From NCBI GenBank assembly GCA_937139495.1, contig CAKZQC010000004.1, positions 1 to 45,958 of the forward strand: a DNA stretch of 45,958 nucleotides, written 5' to 3'. Of this stretch, positions 15,399 to 24,440 are shown in pieces; within the stretch, counting starts at the first letter, position 1, and each line of letters starts with the position of its first letter. Position numbers and translations under genes: made by a program. The notes below the pieces were generated by a model. The model had not been told where the DNA came from and searched no databases. It saw only the letters and a list, made by a program, of their open reading frames with translations. The stretch comes from an uncultured Saprospiraceae bacterium (lineage in GTDB: Bacteria > Bacteroidota > Bacteroidia > Chitinophagales > Saprospiraceae).

Positions 15399-17219
15399 TT
15401 ACGAATTTTTTTCTTGTGCCACTCTACGCTCTATGTCCTCCAATCGACCTTTCGGAATCGCTGCAATCAAGCGTTGGGTATAAGCTTTTTGAGGGTTGGA
15501 ATAAATGTCATCGGCAGTACCCATTTCTTCGATTTTGCCTTTGTTCATCACAATCATGCGATCGCTCATAAACTTGACCACCGAAAGGTCGTGCGAAATA
15601 AAAATGTAGGTAAACTTGTACCGCTCGCGTAAGTCCAGTAGTAAATTAAGTACCTGTGCCTGCACCGAAACATCAAGCGCCGAGACCGACTCATCGCAAA
15701 TAATAAATCGAGGTTGGAGTGCCAAGGCACGAGCCACACAAATCCGTTGGCGTTGTCCGCCCGAAAACTCATGCGGATAGCGACTAAAGTGTTTGGCTTC
15801 CAAACTCACGGTTTCGAGCAACTCAATGACTTTGTTTTTGCGTTCGGTTTCGTTGGCGTACAAGCCATGCACCAACATGGGTTCCATAATGGCGTTGCCA
15901 ATCGTCATGCGAGGATTGAGCGAAGAATAAGGGTCTTGAAAAATAATTTGAACATTTCGACGAATGGTTTTGAGCTGCTGAGGTGTCATCGTCAATATAT
16001 CTTGCCCCTCAAAGAGTACTTCCCCAGCTTTGGCTTCCGCCAAACGTAATATGGTTCTGCCCAGAGTGGTTTTTCCGCAGCCCGATTCGCCTACCAAACC
16101 AAGTGTCTCCCCAGGGTAAACCTCAAAACTAACGCCATCAACGGCTTTGACCCACTTAGTCGTTTTGCCAAAAAAGTTCTTTTTGCTAGCAAAATACGTC
16201 TGCAAGTTTTTTACTTCGAGGATAGGCGTTTGTTGTTTGAGGGTTGCGAGTCTTTCGGTCGTGTAGTGGTCGGTTACTTTGACTTGCTCGATGACTTGCT
16301 CAATAGACTGAGCTTTGGATTCGATGATTCGATCGCCATTTTCGGCAAACGAAACCGACATAAAATCATCAACCGTAGGGAGTTTGCTCAATCTATACTC
16401 TAGTGGCGGACGACAAGCCAACAGACTTTTGGTGTAGGGGTGTTGTGGATTGGCAAATATATTATAGGTACTATTTTCTTCTACTATTTTGCCTTTGTAC
16501 ATCACGATGACTCGATCGGCGATTTCTGCGATTACGCCCAAATCGTGCGTAATAAAAATAACAGAAGCATTGATGTCTCGACGCAAGTTGTCCATCAGTT
16601 CCAAAATTTTCTTCTGTACCGTGACATCTAGAGCGGTGGTTGGCTCGTCAGCTATTAGCAAATTTGGATTGCACGAAAGTGCCATCGCAATCATGACCCG
16701 CTGTTTTTGTCCACCCGACAACTGGTGTGGGTAGGCGTCAAAAATGCGTTGCGGATTTGGCAATTGTACTTGTTCAAAGAGTGCCAGCGTTTTGGCTTTA
16801 GCTTCTTTTTCGCTTAGAGATTGGTGTAGCAATATAGTCTCAATAACTTGATTGCCACAGGTATAAACAGGGTTGAGCGAAGTCATTGGCTCTTGGAAAA
16901 TCATGGCTATTTCATCGCCTCGATAATCTCGCATTATTTTTTTGGAAATTTGTACCAAATCGACCACTCGACCATCGTCGTGATGGTACAGGATTTCGCC
17001 ACTAGCGATATATCCGGGAGGGCTAGCAATAAGCCGCATGATAGAAAGTGAAGTGACGGACTTGCCAGAACCAGATTCGCCTACAATACCAACTGTTTCC
17101 CCTCTGTAAACTGTAAAACTAACATTATCCACAGCTTTGGCAACACCTTCGTCCGTACGAAAATAGGTACAAAGGTTTTTGACTTCTAATAGAATAGAGG
17201 GAGTAGATAAAGTAGTCAT
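15399..17219 (-). CDS. Fused double ABC ATPase, oligopeptide/dipeptide/nickel import type
   Basis: A 606-aa protein with two complete nucleotide-binding domains, like a DppD-DppF or OppD-OppF fusion (GsiA/YejF type). Domain 1 (about 10-270) has Walker A GESGSGKS, signature LSGGQKQR and Walker B LLIADEPTTALD. After a linker, domain 2 (about 335-590) has Walker A GESGCGKT, signature FSGGQRQR and Walker B FIICDESVSALD. Each domain carries the C-terminal extension seen in peptide ATPases (PYTKSLLACRPP; KAYTQRLIAAIPKG). It would energise uptake of peptides or a similar substrate through partner permeases, which are not in this window. ATG 17219 was chosen over a TTG nine bases upstream. The mutated AD(E/S)VSALD form in domain 2 still keeps the catalytic Glu. 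Confidence 0.9.
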   Translation of the reverse strand: MTTLSTPSILLEVKNLCTYFRTDEGVAKAVDNVSFTVYRGETVGIVGESGSGKSVTSLSIMRLIASPPGYIASGEILYHHDDGRVVDLVQISKKIMRDYRGDEIAMIFQEPMTSLNPVYTCGNQVIETILLHQSLSEKEAKAKTLALFEQVQLPNPQRIFDAYPHQLSGGQKQRVMIAMALSCNPNLLIADEPTTALDVTVQKKILELMDNLRRDINASVIFITHDLGVIAEIADRVIVMYKGKIVEENSTYNIFANPQHPYTKSLLACRPPLEYRLSKLPTVDDFMSVSFAENGDRIIESKAQSIEQVIEQVKVTDHYTTERLATLKQQTPILEVKNLQTYFASKKNFFGKTTKWVKAVDGVSFEVYPGETLGLVGESGCGKTTLGRTILRLAEAKAGEVLFEGQDILTMTPQQLKTIRRNVQIIFQDPYSSLNPRMTIGNAIMEPMLVHGLYANETERKNKVIELLETVSLEAKHFSRYPHEFSGGQRQRICVARALALQPRFIICDESVSALDVSVQAQVLNLLLDLRERYKFTYIFISHDLSVVKFMSDRMIVMNKGKIEEMGTADDIYSNPQKAYTQRLIAAIPKGRLEDIERRVAQEKNS

Positions 17220-17264
17220 GTGTAGCAATTATCAAATAAAGTGAATAATAAGCTAAAGGTAATT

Positions 17265-17297
17265 AAAAAAAAAGCAGGTTTGAAACCTTATCTTGCT
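17265..17297 (-). terminator. Terminator-like hairpin in the leader of the ABC ATPase gene
   Basis: On the minus strand, AGCA(5-base bulge)AGGTT-TCA-AACCTGCT is followed by nine T. It lies about 45 bases upstream of the start codon, where it could attenuate the gene. It might also simply end an unseen upstream transcript. The stem is short (5+4 bp). Confidence 0.35.
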
Positions 17298-17464
17298 ATT
17301 TTTCGTTCTAGTTTTTCGGGAGTAATCATATATTATACTAAATTTGCAAGTGGAATAAGTAGCAGAACTGTATAGTAATGACTCTTTTCTAAAAAAAACA
17401 CCAATTTTATTCATTTTTGTGGAGTAACCTATTGTTATTTCCATTAACTATCATCTTTATAATT

Positions 17465-18262
17465 ATGTCAAGAAATAAATTCATGTCCTCGTCGAATCCG
17501 TTTACGAGCGAAAACACTTTCTCCAAAAATAATCTTGGTCAAGCATCAGAGAATGGTGTTATGACGATACAAGGAGCTGTTAATAAATCGCTTATTTTGG
17601 GTGGTATATTGGTACTTACGGCTATTATTGCTAGTTACATTTTCACTGCCAACATGGTAATAGTAGATGGTCAAGTAATTTCGATGCCTTCTTATTTGAC
17701 CCCAATGATGTATGGTTCGGCTATATTAGGTTTTATATTGGTAATGGCTTCTTACTTTAAGCCAACAATTGCACCTATTACCGCACCCATTTACGCAGTG
17801 GTAGAAGGTGTATTCATTGGTATTATCTCTACCGTTTATGCTTATGCTTTTGGTCCAGGTATTGTCTTTAATGCGATTATGCTAACGGCACTTTGTTTGG
17901 TATCTATGCTTTTGGCATACAAATTTGGTATCATCAAGCCTACCCAAAAATTCCGTTCTATGATTGTGACGGCTACGGGTGCTATTATGTTGGTTTATTT
18001 AGTCAATATGGGCATGCACATGTTTGGTAGTTCTATACCTTACCTACACCAAGGTGGTTTAGTTGGTATTGGTATCAGCTTGGTTATTATTGCCATCGCT
18101 GTACTTAATCTTATTTTAGATTTTGACAATATTGAGCGTGGAGCACGTTCTGGAGCTCCTAAATATATGGAGTGGGTAACGAGTCTAGGACTATTGGTAA
18201 CATTGGTTTGGATTTATATCGAAATCCTACGTTTGTTGTCTATATTTGCTAGCAACGACTAA
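17465..18262 (+). CDS. Bax inhibitor-1/YccA-family membrane protein
   Basis: A 265-aa integral membrane protein with seven hydrophobic segments between about residues 40 and 262, after a polar Ser/Asn-rich N-terminal tail (MSRNKFMSSSNPFTSENTF). Features of the bacterial BaxI_1 family are SYFKPTIAPITAPIYAVVEGVFIGIISTVYA in the middle and a C-terminal NLILDFDNIERGARSGAPKYMEWVTSLGLLVTLVWIYIEILRLL with acidic residues inside membrane segments. The distant YetJ/TMBIM relatives act as pH-sensitive calcium channels; the role of this subgroup is not established. ATG 17465 was preferred over an upstream GTG at 17417, which would add a hydrophobic extension; 17483 is another possible start. A terminator follows at 18295-18325. 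Confidence 0.85.
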   Translation: MSRNKFMSSSNPFTSENTFSKNNLGQASENGVMTIQGAVNKSLILGGILVLTAIIASYIFTANMVIVDGQVISMPSYLTPMMYGSAILGFILVMASYFKPTIAPITAPIYAVVEGVFIGIISTVYAYAFGPGIVFNAIMLTALCLVSMLLAYKFGIIKPTQKFRSMIVTATGAIMLVYLVNMGMHMFGSSIPYLHQGGLVGIGISLVIIAIAVLNLILDFDNIERGARSGAPKYMEWVTSLGLLVTLVWIYIEILRLLSIFASND

Positions 18263-18294
18263 TCGAGCCTAATAAGCAGAATACAAAAAAATAC

Positions 18295-18325
18295 AAAGCT
18301 GTTGGAATTATTTTCCAACAGCTTT
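18295..18325. terminator. Terminator after the Bax inhibitor-1-like gene
   Basis: A 13-bp stem (AAAGCTGTTGGAA at 18295-18307 with its complement at 18313-18325) and a 5-base loop, followed by a modest T-rich stretch (GTTTATT) and preceded by an A-run. Confidence 0.7.
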
Positions 18326-18354
18326 GTTTATTAGAGGAATCAAAATAGAAAAGA

Positions 18355-18747
18355 ATGGCAAGTGATTTGCAAAAAGTAAGAGTAGATAAATGGTTGTGGG
18401 CGGGACGTATTTTCAAAAGTCGTACGATGGCATCGAATGCCTGCAAGAGTAATAAAGTAGCTTTGGGAGACAAGGCACTCAAGCCTTCTTTTATGGTAGA
18501 GAGAGGCATGATACTGAAGGTCAAAAAAGAAGGTTATAACCTCACGTACAAAGTCGTGGATTTGCTCGCCAAAAGAGTATCGGCAACCTTGGCAGAACCT
18601 TGTTATGTCAACTTAACCCCAGACGAAGAACTCAACAAGTTCAAGGATTGGCACATCACGAACACGGCTGCCGAAATACGAGAAAAAGGAGCAGGAAGAC
18701 CAACCAAAAGAGATCGAAGAACCATGGATAAATTCAAAGATAAATAG
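18355..18747 (+). CDS. hslR: Hsp15-like S4 RNA-binding protein
   Basis: A 130-aa basic protein. An S4 domain covers about residues 8-65 (VRVDKWLWAGRIFKSRTMASNACKSNKVALGD, then KPSFMVERGMILKV). The Lys/Arg-rich tail ends GAGRPTKRDRRTMDKFKDK. This matches Hsp15 (HslR), which binds stalled 50S subunits carrying nascent chains and helps recycle them after heat stress. Length is close to the E. coli protein (133 aa). The gene stands alone between two terminators (18295-18325 and 18790-18822), in the same direction as its neighbours. The gene symbol is given by family membership, not by proven function. Confidence 0.85.
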   Translation: MASDLQKVRVDKWLWAGRIFKSRTMASNACKSNKVALGDKALKPSFMVERGMILKVKKEGYNLTYKVVDLLAKRVSATLAEPCYVNLTPDEELNKFKDWHITNTAAEIREKGAGRPTKRDRRTMDKFKDK

Positions 18748-18789
18748 CGAAATAGTACGCCTTTGGTGTACACTGTACGTTCTAAAAAG

Positions 18790-18822
18790 AAAGCCCTAAC
18801 AAATTGCTGTTAGGGCTTTTTT
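18790..18822 (+). terminator. Rho-independent terminator after hslR
   Basis: A 12-bp stem (AAAGCCCTAACA 18790-18801 with TGTTAGGGCTTT 18808-18819), 6-base loop, six T (18817-18822). Confidence 0.85.
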
Positions 18823-18839
18823 GCGAAAAAACAGCCAAT

Positions 18840-18873
18840 TTTGTTTCTGCTGCCCAACAATATGTTATTTTTG
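18840..18873 (+). promoter_or_regulatory. Candidate promoter of the large secreted protein gene
   Basis: TTTG (18840-18843), 22-base spacer and TATTTTTG (18866-18873), matching the Bacteroidota -33/-7 boxes. The spacing is at the long end of the accepted range. The leader to ATG 18978 would be about 97 bases. Confidence 0.4.
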
Positions 18874-18977
18874 AGGGTTACAACTTCTATAAGTAGGATT
18901 GGTTTTTGAGACCGTCTAGTAAGTTGACCGAACAGCAAGTGATATGTAGTATTGTTTGCTACCAAAAAAAATAAAAA

Positions 18978-21797
18978 ATGAAATACCATATCTATTTGTA
19001 TAGTCTAGTTTTGTTCTTATTACTTCCATTGAGTAGTTGGGCTACGCACAATCGCTCAGGCGAAATGACGTACCGCCAGATAGGCAACAACACCATTGAA
19101 CTGACAGTGGTTACCTACACCAAGCTAAGTGGGGCTAGTATTCAGGCTGACCGCCCTGACTTGGATATAGATTGGGGAGATGGTTCGACTATGGAACTCG
19201 TACCTCGTATCAACATGACATTGGTATTCAATGATATTCAGCAGAATACTTATCAGGCGACGCATACTTATCCTGGTGCCAACCGAGTAGGACGACCCTA
19301 TCTTATATCCATGCAAGACCCCAATAGAAACGATAATATATTGAATATTAACGGAGGTCAATCGGTCAATGTTACTTTTTATTTGCAGACAGAAGTCACG
19401 TTGTTTAATCCTACTTTTTTTGGTTACAATAGCTCGCCTATACTTTTGGAGCCGCCCGTTGATTTTGGGGTAGTGGGGCAAGTGTTTCAGCATACCCCCA
19501 ATGGGTTTGATCCTGATGGCGATAGTATCGCCTACGAATTGGTGACACCCATGATGGCTAGAGGTGCCAATGTGCCAGGATACGAACAAGTCTCAGATAT
19601 TAATCCTGGAGCCAATAATCAATATTCTTTCAATACCGAAACAGGGTTGTTCACGTGGACAACACCACAGCGAGCAGGAGAATACAATATTGCGATACTC
19701 GTTAAATCCTACCGAAATGGAGCGTATATAGGAGGGATTTTGAGAGATATTCAAATCAAAATTATAGCAGCACTCAATACGCCTCCGATTATTGATACGG
19801 AAGAAGAAATCTGTGTAGAGGCAGGCGAATTGATTGATTTTGATGTAGAAACTTGGGATTTGGATATTCCATTACAGACCGTTACATTGACGGCTACAGG
19901 TGGTCCTTTAGGATTGAGCAACTCACCTGCTACGTTCAATAATGTTTCAGGTTTGGCACCACAAGCTAACCCACTTTCTAGCAGATTTAGATGGCAAACG
20001 AATTGCGAACATGTTCGCCAAAATGTGTGGCAAATGGTGTTCAAAGCCAAGGACAACTACCCTGGGGCACCATTGGCGACCTTCAAGGTGGTGACGATTC
20101 GAATTATTGCACCAGCACCACAAAACCTACAAGCAGCAGTGACGCCTACGGCTGCTACCATAAGTTGGGACGCACCTTATCCTTGTGATGGTGCTACAGG
20201 TTTCTTTGGATTCTCGGTATGGCGAAAAGAAGGCTGTGATAACTTTACACCTGATAGTTGCGAAATAGGATTGGCAGGTAGAGGCTATACTCGCCTCAAT
20301 GCCACTTTTGTGACTACTGCCGCAGGCGGACGCTACCAATATGTAGATAACAGCATTCGGAATGGTGTCGTATATAGTTACCGAGTATTGGGCGAGTTTG
20401 GGACTCCTATTTTTAATGGTGGTCAAGTAGTTAACTATCAAAGCCCTGTTGCAGGTCAGCCGTCAGAGCAAGTATGTATCGAAACAAGAGAAGATTTGCC
20501 TACGATTGTCAATGTAGATGTAGAGGCAACTTCGCCGACAGTGGGCGAAATTCTAGTGCGATGGGTACGCCCCAATCCATTGGAGTTGGACACGACGATA
20601 TATTTGCCACCTTATCGTTATGAGTTGTATCAGTCCGATGATATGGGCGGCAATAATTTTGGCAATACGCCTATTTATACCACTACAGCCAATGCTTTTT
20701 ATCTATCAACAGATACGTTTTTTTTGGCTACGGGGCTCAATACAGAACAAACAGCATACAGCTATAATATTCTATTCTTTTCGAATGGAGATACGATTGG
20801 CGTGACCAAAAATGCGTCTTCTGTATTCTTGACAGTAGCAGCTTCCGATGCTCAAAATACATTGACTTGGTCAGAGTCGGTGCCGTGGAAAAATGACCGC
20901 TATGTAGTCTATGAGGAAGTACCTTTGGGTAGCAATATTTTCAATGTATTGGATACGGTTGCGACACAAACCTATCTACATACAGGTTTGACGAATGGGC
21001 AACAATATTGTTATCGAATCAAGAGTATTGGCGGGTACAATACCGCTTATTTGCCCGACACGCTCTACAACAAATCTCAAATTGCGTGTGGTACGCCATT
21101 GGATACGACAGCTCCTTGCCCTATTTCGGTCAGTGCTATTGTGGGAATTTCTAGTTGCGAAATAGTACAAGATGATGCTAACAATCCTGATCGACAGCCT
21201 TGTAGTGGCAATATTACGCCAACGGATTTTCTATACAACGAAATTCGATGGTCAACCAGTGGGTTGGATAGCTGTAGCAATGACGTAGCTCGCTTCAATG
21301 TTTATTTTGCTCCTTATTGCGATGGCAACTATACTTTAGTGTTTGAGTCGCAAGACTTGACCGATACGTTATTTCAGCACACCCCTTCACCCGATAATTT
21401 GGCAGGTTGTTATTATATTACTTCTATTGACTCGGTAGAAGTCAACGGAGGCGGCAACGAAAGTAGACCAAGTGATGTGATACAAACAGACAACTGTCCG
21501 TTTTATGATTTGCCCAATACATTTACGCCCAATTCAGATGGGTTCAACGATTTGTTTACGCCTTGTTTAGATTTCCGTTACATTACTGCGGTAGATTTTA
21601 CGGTTACTAACCGATGGGGGCAGGTGGTATTTCATACGACCAATCCTAGCATAGAATGGAACGGGAAAGACAACAACACAGGGCAGGATTTACCAGAAGG
21701 TGTTTATTTCTATACTTGCAATGTTCAGCAAAATTGTTTATCTTGCGATGCTGTAAAGGTGTTAACGGGTAATATTCATTTGATAAGAGGAAATTAA
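18978..21797 (+). CDS. Large secreted adhesin-like protein with type B T9SS C-terminal domain
   Basis: A 939-aa protein with a signal peptide of about 23 residues (ending SSWA before THNRSGEMTYRQ). The N-terminal part is a domain widely seen in Bacteroidota surface proteins that begin after cleavage with a THNRxGE-like sequence. Then follow Ig/fibronectin type III-like modules (PAPQNLQAAVTPTAATISWD about 378-397; SVFLTVAASDAQNTLTWSESVPW about 613-635; a third near 735-835). The last ~85 residues are the gliding-motility-associated/CHU_C domain: LPNTFTPNSDGFNDLF, FTVTNRWGQVVFHT, EWNGKDNNTGQDLPEGVYFYTC. That is a type B sorting signal recognised by the type IX secretion system, so the protein is probably secreted or surface-attached. 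Many Cys suggest disulfides. It is a single gene with a candidate promoter at 18840-18873. Confidence 0.87.
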   Translation: MKYHIYLYSLVLFLLLPLSSWATHNRSGEMTYRQIGNNTIELTVVTYTKLSGASIQADRPDLDIDWGDGSTMELVPRINMTLVFNDIQQNTYQATHTYPGANRVGRPYLISMQDPNRNDNILNINGGQSVNVTFYLQTEVTLFNPTFFGYNSSPILLEPPVDFGVVGQVFQHTPNGFDPDGDSIAYELVTPMMARGANVPGYEQVSDINPGANNQYSFNTETGLFTWTTPQRAGEYNIAILVKSYRNGAYIGGILRDIQIKIIAALNTPPIIDTEEEICVEAGELIDFDVETWDLDIPLQTVTLTATGGPLGLSNSPATFNNVSGLAPQANPLSSRFRWQTNCEHVRQNVWQMVFKAKDNYPGAPLATFKVVTIRIIAPAPQNLQAAVTPTAATISWDAPYPCDGATGFFGFSVWRKEGCDNFTPDSCEIGLAGRGYTRLNATFVTTAAGGRYQYVDNSIRNGVVYSYRVLGEFGTPIFNGGQVVNYQSPVAGQPSEQVCIETREDLPTIVNVDVEATSPTVGEILVRWVRPNPLELDTTIYLPPYRYELYQSDDMGGNNFGNTPIYTTTANAFYLSTDTFFLATGLNTEQTAYSYNILFFSNGDTIGVTKNASSVFLTVAASDAQNTLTWSESVPWKNDRYVVYEEVPLGSNIFNVLDTVATQTYLHTGLTNGQQYCYRIKSIGGYNTAYLPDTLYNKSQIACGTPLDTTAPCPISVSAIVGISSCEIVQDDANNPDRQPCSGNITPTDFLYNEIRWSTSGLDSCSNDVARFNVYFAPYCDGNYTLVFESQDLTDTLFQHTPSPDNLAGCYYITSIDSVEVNGGGNESRPSDVIQTDNCPFYDLPNTFTPNSDGFNDLFTPCLDFRYITAVDFTVTNRWGQVVFHTTNPSIEWNGKDNNTGQDLPEGVYFYTCNVQQNCLSCDAVKVLTGNIHLIRGN

Positions 21798-21901
21798 TGA
21801 ACCAAGCCAAGTTGGTACTTTTGCTAGCTTGGCTTGATTTTTTCTCTAATACAAAAGAACTCAATGATAAACCCATCATTGGAGCATAAATAGATACGTA
21901 T

Positions 21902-22864
21902 ATGAAGATTTTTACAACAGTACTGCTTACTTTATTTTTATCCAGCCTGCTTTGGGGACAAACCAAAGAACAGCAATGGTCGAACGGAAACAAAAAAAGC
22001 GAAGGGGCTTATACTGCCGCAGGACTCAAAACAGGAGCATGGAAGTTCTATTACGAGAATGGAAAACTGGAGGCCGAAGGCAGTTATAGTGGTGTTTATT
22101 CTGCCGACAATATAGATGTTATTCGCAAGGGCAGAAACTCGGCTATAGAAGATGAAGGGACAACTCGTGTAGAAGATTGGACGTTTTATTATGACAATGG
22201 TGCTAAGAAAGGAACGATTAGTTATCAAGAGGGGTGCCCAACAGGCAAGCTCATAAAATGGTACAAAGAAGGAAGTAAGATGGAAGAGGTTGAGTACATT
22301 GACTGCAAGCCTATCGGAGACCGTAAAGTTTGGCACCGTGACGGTTGGCTAAAATATGAAACACTACAAGAAGATGATGGCAAGAGTGTAGAGATGGAAT
22401 ATTATTCTAATACACAAAAAAAATCATCGGTTCCTTATCGTGACGGTCAGCAATACGGAAAAGTAAAACGCTGGTATCAGAACGGTCAAAAAGAAGAAGA
22501 TGTGATGATGAAAAATACGCGTGTTCATGGCAGTTATCGCTCTTGGTACAGCAATGGAAACCCTAAAAGAGAGTTCTTTTCTATCAATAATGTCATGAAT
22601 GGTACCTATAGAGAATGGACAAAAGACGGGACTTTACTTTGGGAAATTAGAGAAATGAAAGAAGAAAAAGGTATTGAAGTCAAAAACTATTGGACAACAG
22701 GTGAAGTGAAAATGGAAGGCAAAGCTTCTATGCCGACATCTTTATCTATACACCAATGGTCGCAATCTCGTGAAGGTTATTGGACGTATTACCACAAAGA
22801 TGGAACGGTACTAAAGTCTGAAAAGTACAGCAAAGGCAAGTTGATTAATGTACAAATGCCCTAG
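21902..22864 (+). CDS. Exported MORN-repeat (YwqK-like) protein
   Basis: A 320-aa protein with a signal peptide (MKIFTTVLLTLFLSSLLWGQ, cleavage before TKEQ). At least seven MORN_2-type repeats are visible: QWSNGNKKSEGAY, FYYENGKLEAEGSY, FYYDNGAKKGTISY, KWYKEGSKMEEVEY, RWYQNGQKEEDV, SWYSNGNPKREFF and YYHKDGTVLKSEKY. Proteins of this kind are often labelled YwqK-family antitoxin by homology to B. subtilis YwqK, but here the protein is exported and no toxin gene is adjacent, so an antitoxin role is not supported. MORN_2 repeats form a beta-strand ladder and probably act as a surface or periplasmic binding scaffold. The gene ends at a perfect palindromic terminator shared with the converging oxygenase gene. 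Confidence 0.82.
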   Translation: MKIFTTVLLTLFLSSLLWGQTKEQQWSNGNKKSEGAYTAAGLKTGAWKFYYENGKLEAEGSYSGVYSADNIDVIRKGRNSAIEDEGTTRVEDWTFYYDNGAKKGTISYQEGCPTGKLIKWYKEGSKMEEVEYIDCKPIGDRKVWHRDGWLKYETLQEDDGKSVEMEYYSNTQKKSSVPYRDGQQYGKVKRWYQNGQKEEDVMMKNTRVHGSYRSWYSNGNPKREFFSINNVMNGTYREWTKDGTLLWEIREMKEEKGIEVKNYWTTGEVKMEGKASMPTSLSIHQWSQSREGYWTYYHKDGTVLKSEKYSKGKLINVQMP

Positions 22865-22890
22865 TGAAATAAATTCAATAAGTGACTTTA

Positions 22891-22930
22891 GAAAAAAGGT
22901 CTAAAAGCTATAGCTTTTAGACCTTTTTTC
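22891..22930. terminator. Perfect 40-base palindrome, bidirectional terminator
   Basis: GAAAAAAGGTCTAAAAGCTA (22891-22910) is followed directly by its exact reverse complement (22911-22930). In RNA this folds to a long stem with an A-run on one side and a T-run on the other, between converging genes. Confidence 0.9.
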
Positions 22931-22943
22931 TTCAAGAACTTCA

Positions 22944-23597
22944 TTAATTAGTTTTGAGCCAACCTGTGATACTCAATCGAGGTTTGGTCGTGGTTAGCAC
23001 TTCATGTTCGAGTTCGCTACTCCTAAAAAAGACACATTTTTGATTGTCGGGAGATACGATTTGTGTGTGGTCGTCGTGATAAATACACAATTCGCCGCCG
23101 TCGTTTGTTTGCCAGTCGTTGTTGAGATAAACAATCATAGAGAAAGCACGCTTGTTGTTGTCCTTAAATTGGTCAAGGTGGCGCTTGTAGAAACTTCCTT
23201 TTTGGTAGAGGGCATAATGAAACTCGTATCCTACAATCCCTGTGTAGCAGCTGCGATTGAGGTATAGCACAAACTCGTCGATCAAATCCAAAAAACGATT
23301 CTCAAAAATATTTTCGTGTTTACGATCTAGCCAATAAATTTTATCGCTACGAATTTTTTTGTTGTGCTTTAAGTTGGAGGCGGCTCCAATTCCAGCTTCT
23401 TTAAGTTGTTCATTATTCAATAATCGCAGCAAGTTTTTTTGTAAATCTTGCGACAATTCCCAGTCCAAAAAATCATTGGACATACCCACCTTTTTATCCA
23501 AAAAAAGATCGATAATAGACTCAAAAGTTTTGTTCAATAGTGTGTTAGCTTGACATTGCGAAGCATATAACTGCGCAGCCTTCCAAGATAACTCCAA
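22944..23597 (-). CDS. 2-oxoglutarate/Fe(II) oxygenase, prolyl hydroxylase-like
   Basis: A 217-aa protein with the double-stranded beta-helix dioxygenase pattern in its C-terminal half. Iron ligands H140-x-D142 (FYKRHLDQF) and H198 (SELEHEVL), plus the 2-oxoglutarate-binding R207 (KPRLSITGWLKT), are all in place and correctly spaced. Other conserved pieces are FSMIVYLNNDW and DGGELCIYH. The order and the short length resemble the SM-20/PHD/Tpa1 group of peptidyl prolyl hydroxylases, whose bacterial members act on elongation factors or ribosomal proteins. The target here is unknown. No signal peptide, so probably cytoplasmic. It is transcribed on its own; the next minus-strand gene ends 84 bases upstream. 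Confidence 0.87.
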   Translation of the reverse strand: MELSWKAAQLYASQCQANTLLNKTFESIIDLFLDKKVGMSNDFLDWELSQDLQKNLLRLLNNEQLKEAGIGAASNLKHNKKIRSDKIYWLDRKHENIFENRFLDLIDEFVLYLNRSCYTGIVGYEFHYALYQKGSFYKRHLDQFKDNNKRAFSMIVYLNNDWQTNDGGELCIYHDDHTQIVSPDNQKCVFFRSSELEHEVLTTTKPRLSITGWLKTN

Positions 23598-23681
23598 TTA
23601 AATTATAAAACAACCTTATTTTATAAATAAAGCAGATTATAAAAAAAGTAATGTTCCGAAGTCCTCTAAAAGTACTACCGA

Positions 23682-24434
23682 TTAATCTACTATTCGATAC
23701 AAAATCGGCTGGCTCGGACTAGCGTCATTCTCCATAGGAGCGATTTGCAAATTGAGGATATATAATCCATCAGCGATACTATTGGGCACATAAATCAGTT
23801 CGGTGATGGTCGCATCTAAGCGAGGATTATTGGGATAATCCCAATAAGCATGGTGAGCCGCCAAAATACCGTCGTCTTGCTCTTTGTCCACCGAAGGGGT
23901 ATCTATCATAAAATGACGAACGCCTTGTTCGTACAACCAAGCCAAAGCTGCGGCTTCCAAATAAGGCGGATTGGTATTGCTGTATTGTCTAGTTTTTTTG
24001 TCGGGTGTATTAGGGAGTGTGCGTACCAAAAAGGCCTCTGCTTGGTCTTCTGCTTGATAGGTCGCTTGGATTTGAGCGAGTGTAATGACGGCATCACCAT
24101 CTATCGCCTCTGGCTCAATACTGACCAACTGAGCTACAAAAATGAAAGTTTTGAGCACATCTTGTATGGAATAAAATTCCTTAGAAATGTGTCCGACACA
24201 TTCGGTATGCGTTCCGTTGCCGTGCGGATTGAACGTAATATTGCGAAAGTTGACTGCTCCGCCCAAATTGACATCGCCTACAAACTGCTCCGTCTGTACG
24301 GCAGTAATATCGACAGGGGGACAATACCAAGCAGAAGCTGCTGCCTCGCTTGCTTGCAGCGATAAGGCTATCGAAATGGGTTGAGCAAAATCAATTTTGT
24401 AGCTTCTTTGTTGGTGTTGTATGGTTGCTTTCAT
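23682..24434 (-). CDS. Cyclase-family metal-dependent hydrolase (kynurenine formamidase-like)
   Basis: A 250-aa protein of the putative cyclase family (PF04199), which includes KynB-type arylformamidases and isatin hydrolases. The metal-binding motif is H71-G-N-G-T-H76-T-E78 followed by H82, a variant of HxGTHxDxPxH with Glu in place of Asp. Additional family features are MIDTPSVDKEQDDG near 177-190 and the AHH near 193. These enzymes hydrolyse amide, lactam or lactone bonds with Zn or Mn. No other tryptophan-degradation gene is in the window, so kynurenine formamidase function is not claimed. The start codon lies 6 bases from the stop of the Skp-like gene upstream, so the two are probably one operon. 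Confidence 0.82.
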   Translation of the reverse strand: MKATIQHQQRSYKIDFAQPISIALSLQASEAAASAWYCPPVDITAVQTEQFVGDVNLGGAVNFRNITFNPHGNGTHTECVGHISKEFYSIQDVLKTFIFVAQLVSIEPEAIDGDAVITLAQIQATYQAEDQAEAFLVRTLPNTPDKKTRQYSNTNPPYLEAAALAWLYEQGVRHFMIDTPSVDKEQDDGILAAHHAYWDYPNNPRLDATITELIYVPNSIADGLYILNLQIAPMENDASPSQPILYRIVD

Positions 24435-24440
24435 AAGTCT

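Noticed and set aside
21902..22864. Toxin-antitoxin system suggested by the YwqK antitoxin label
   Set aside because: The protein is exported, and no toxin-like gene is adjacent; the label follows only from the MORN-type repeats.
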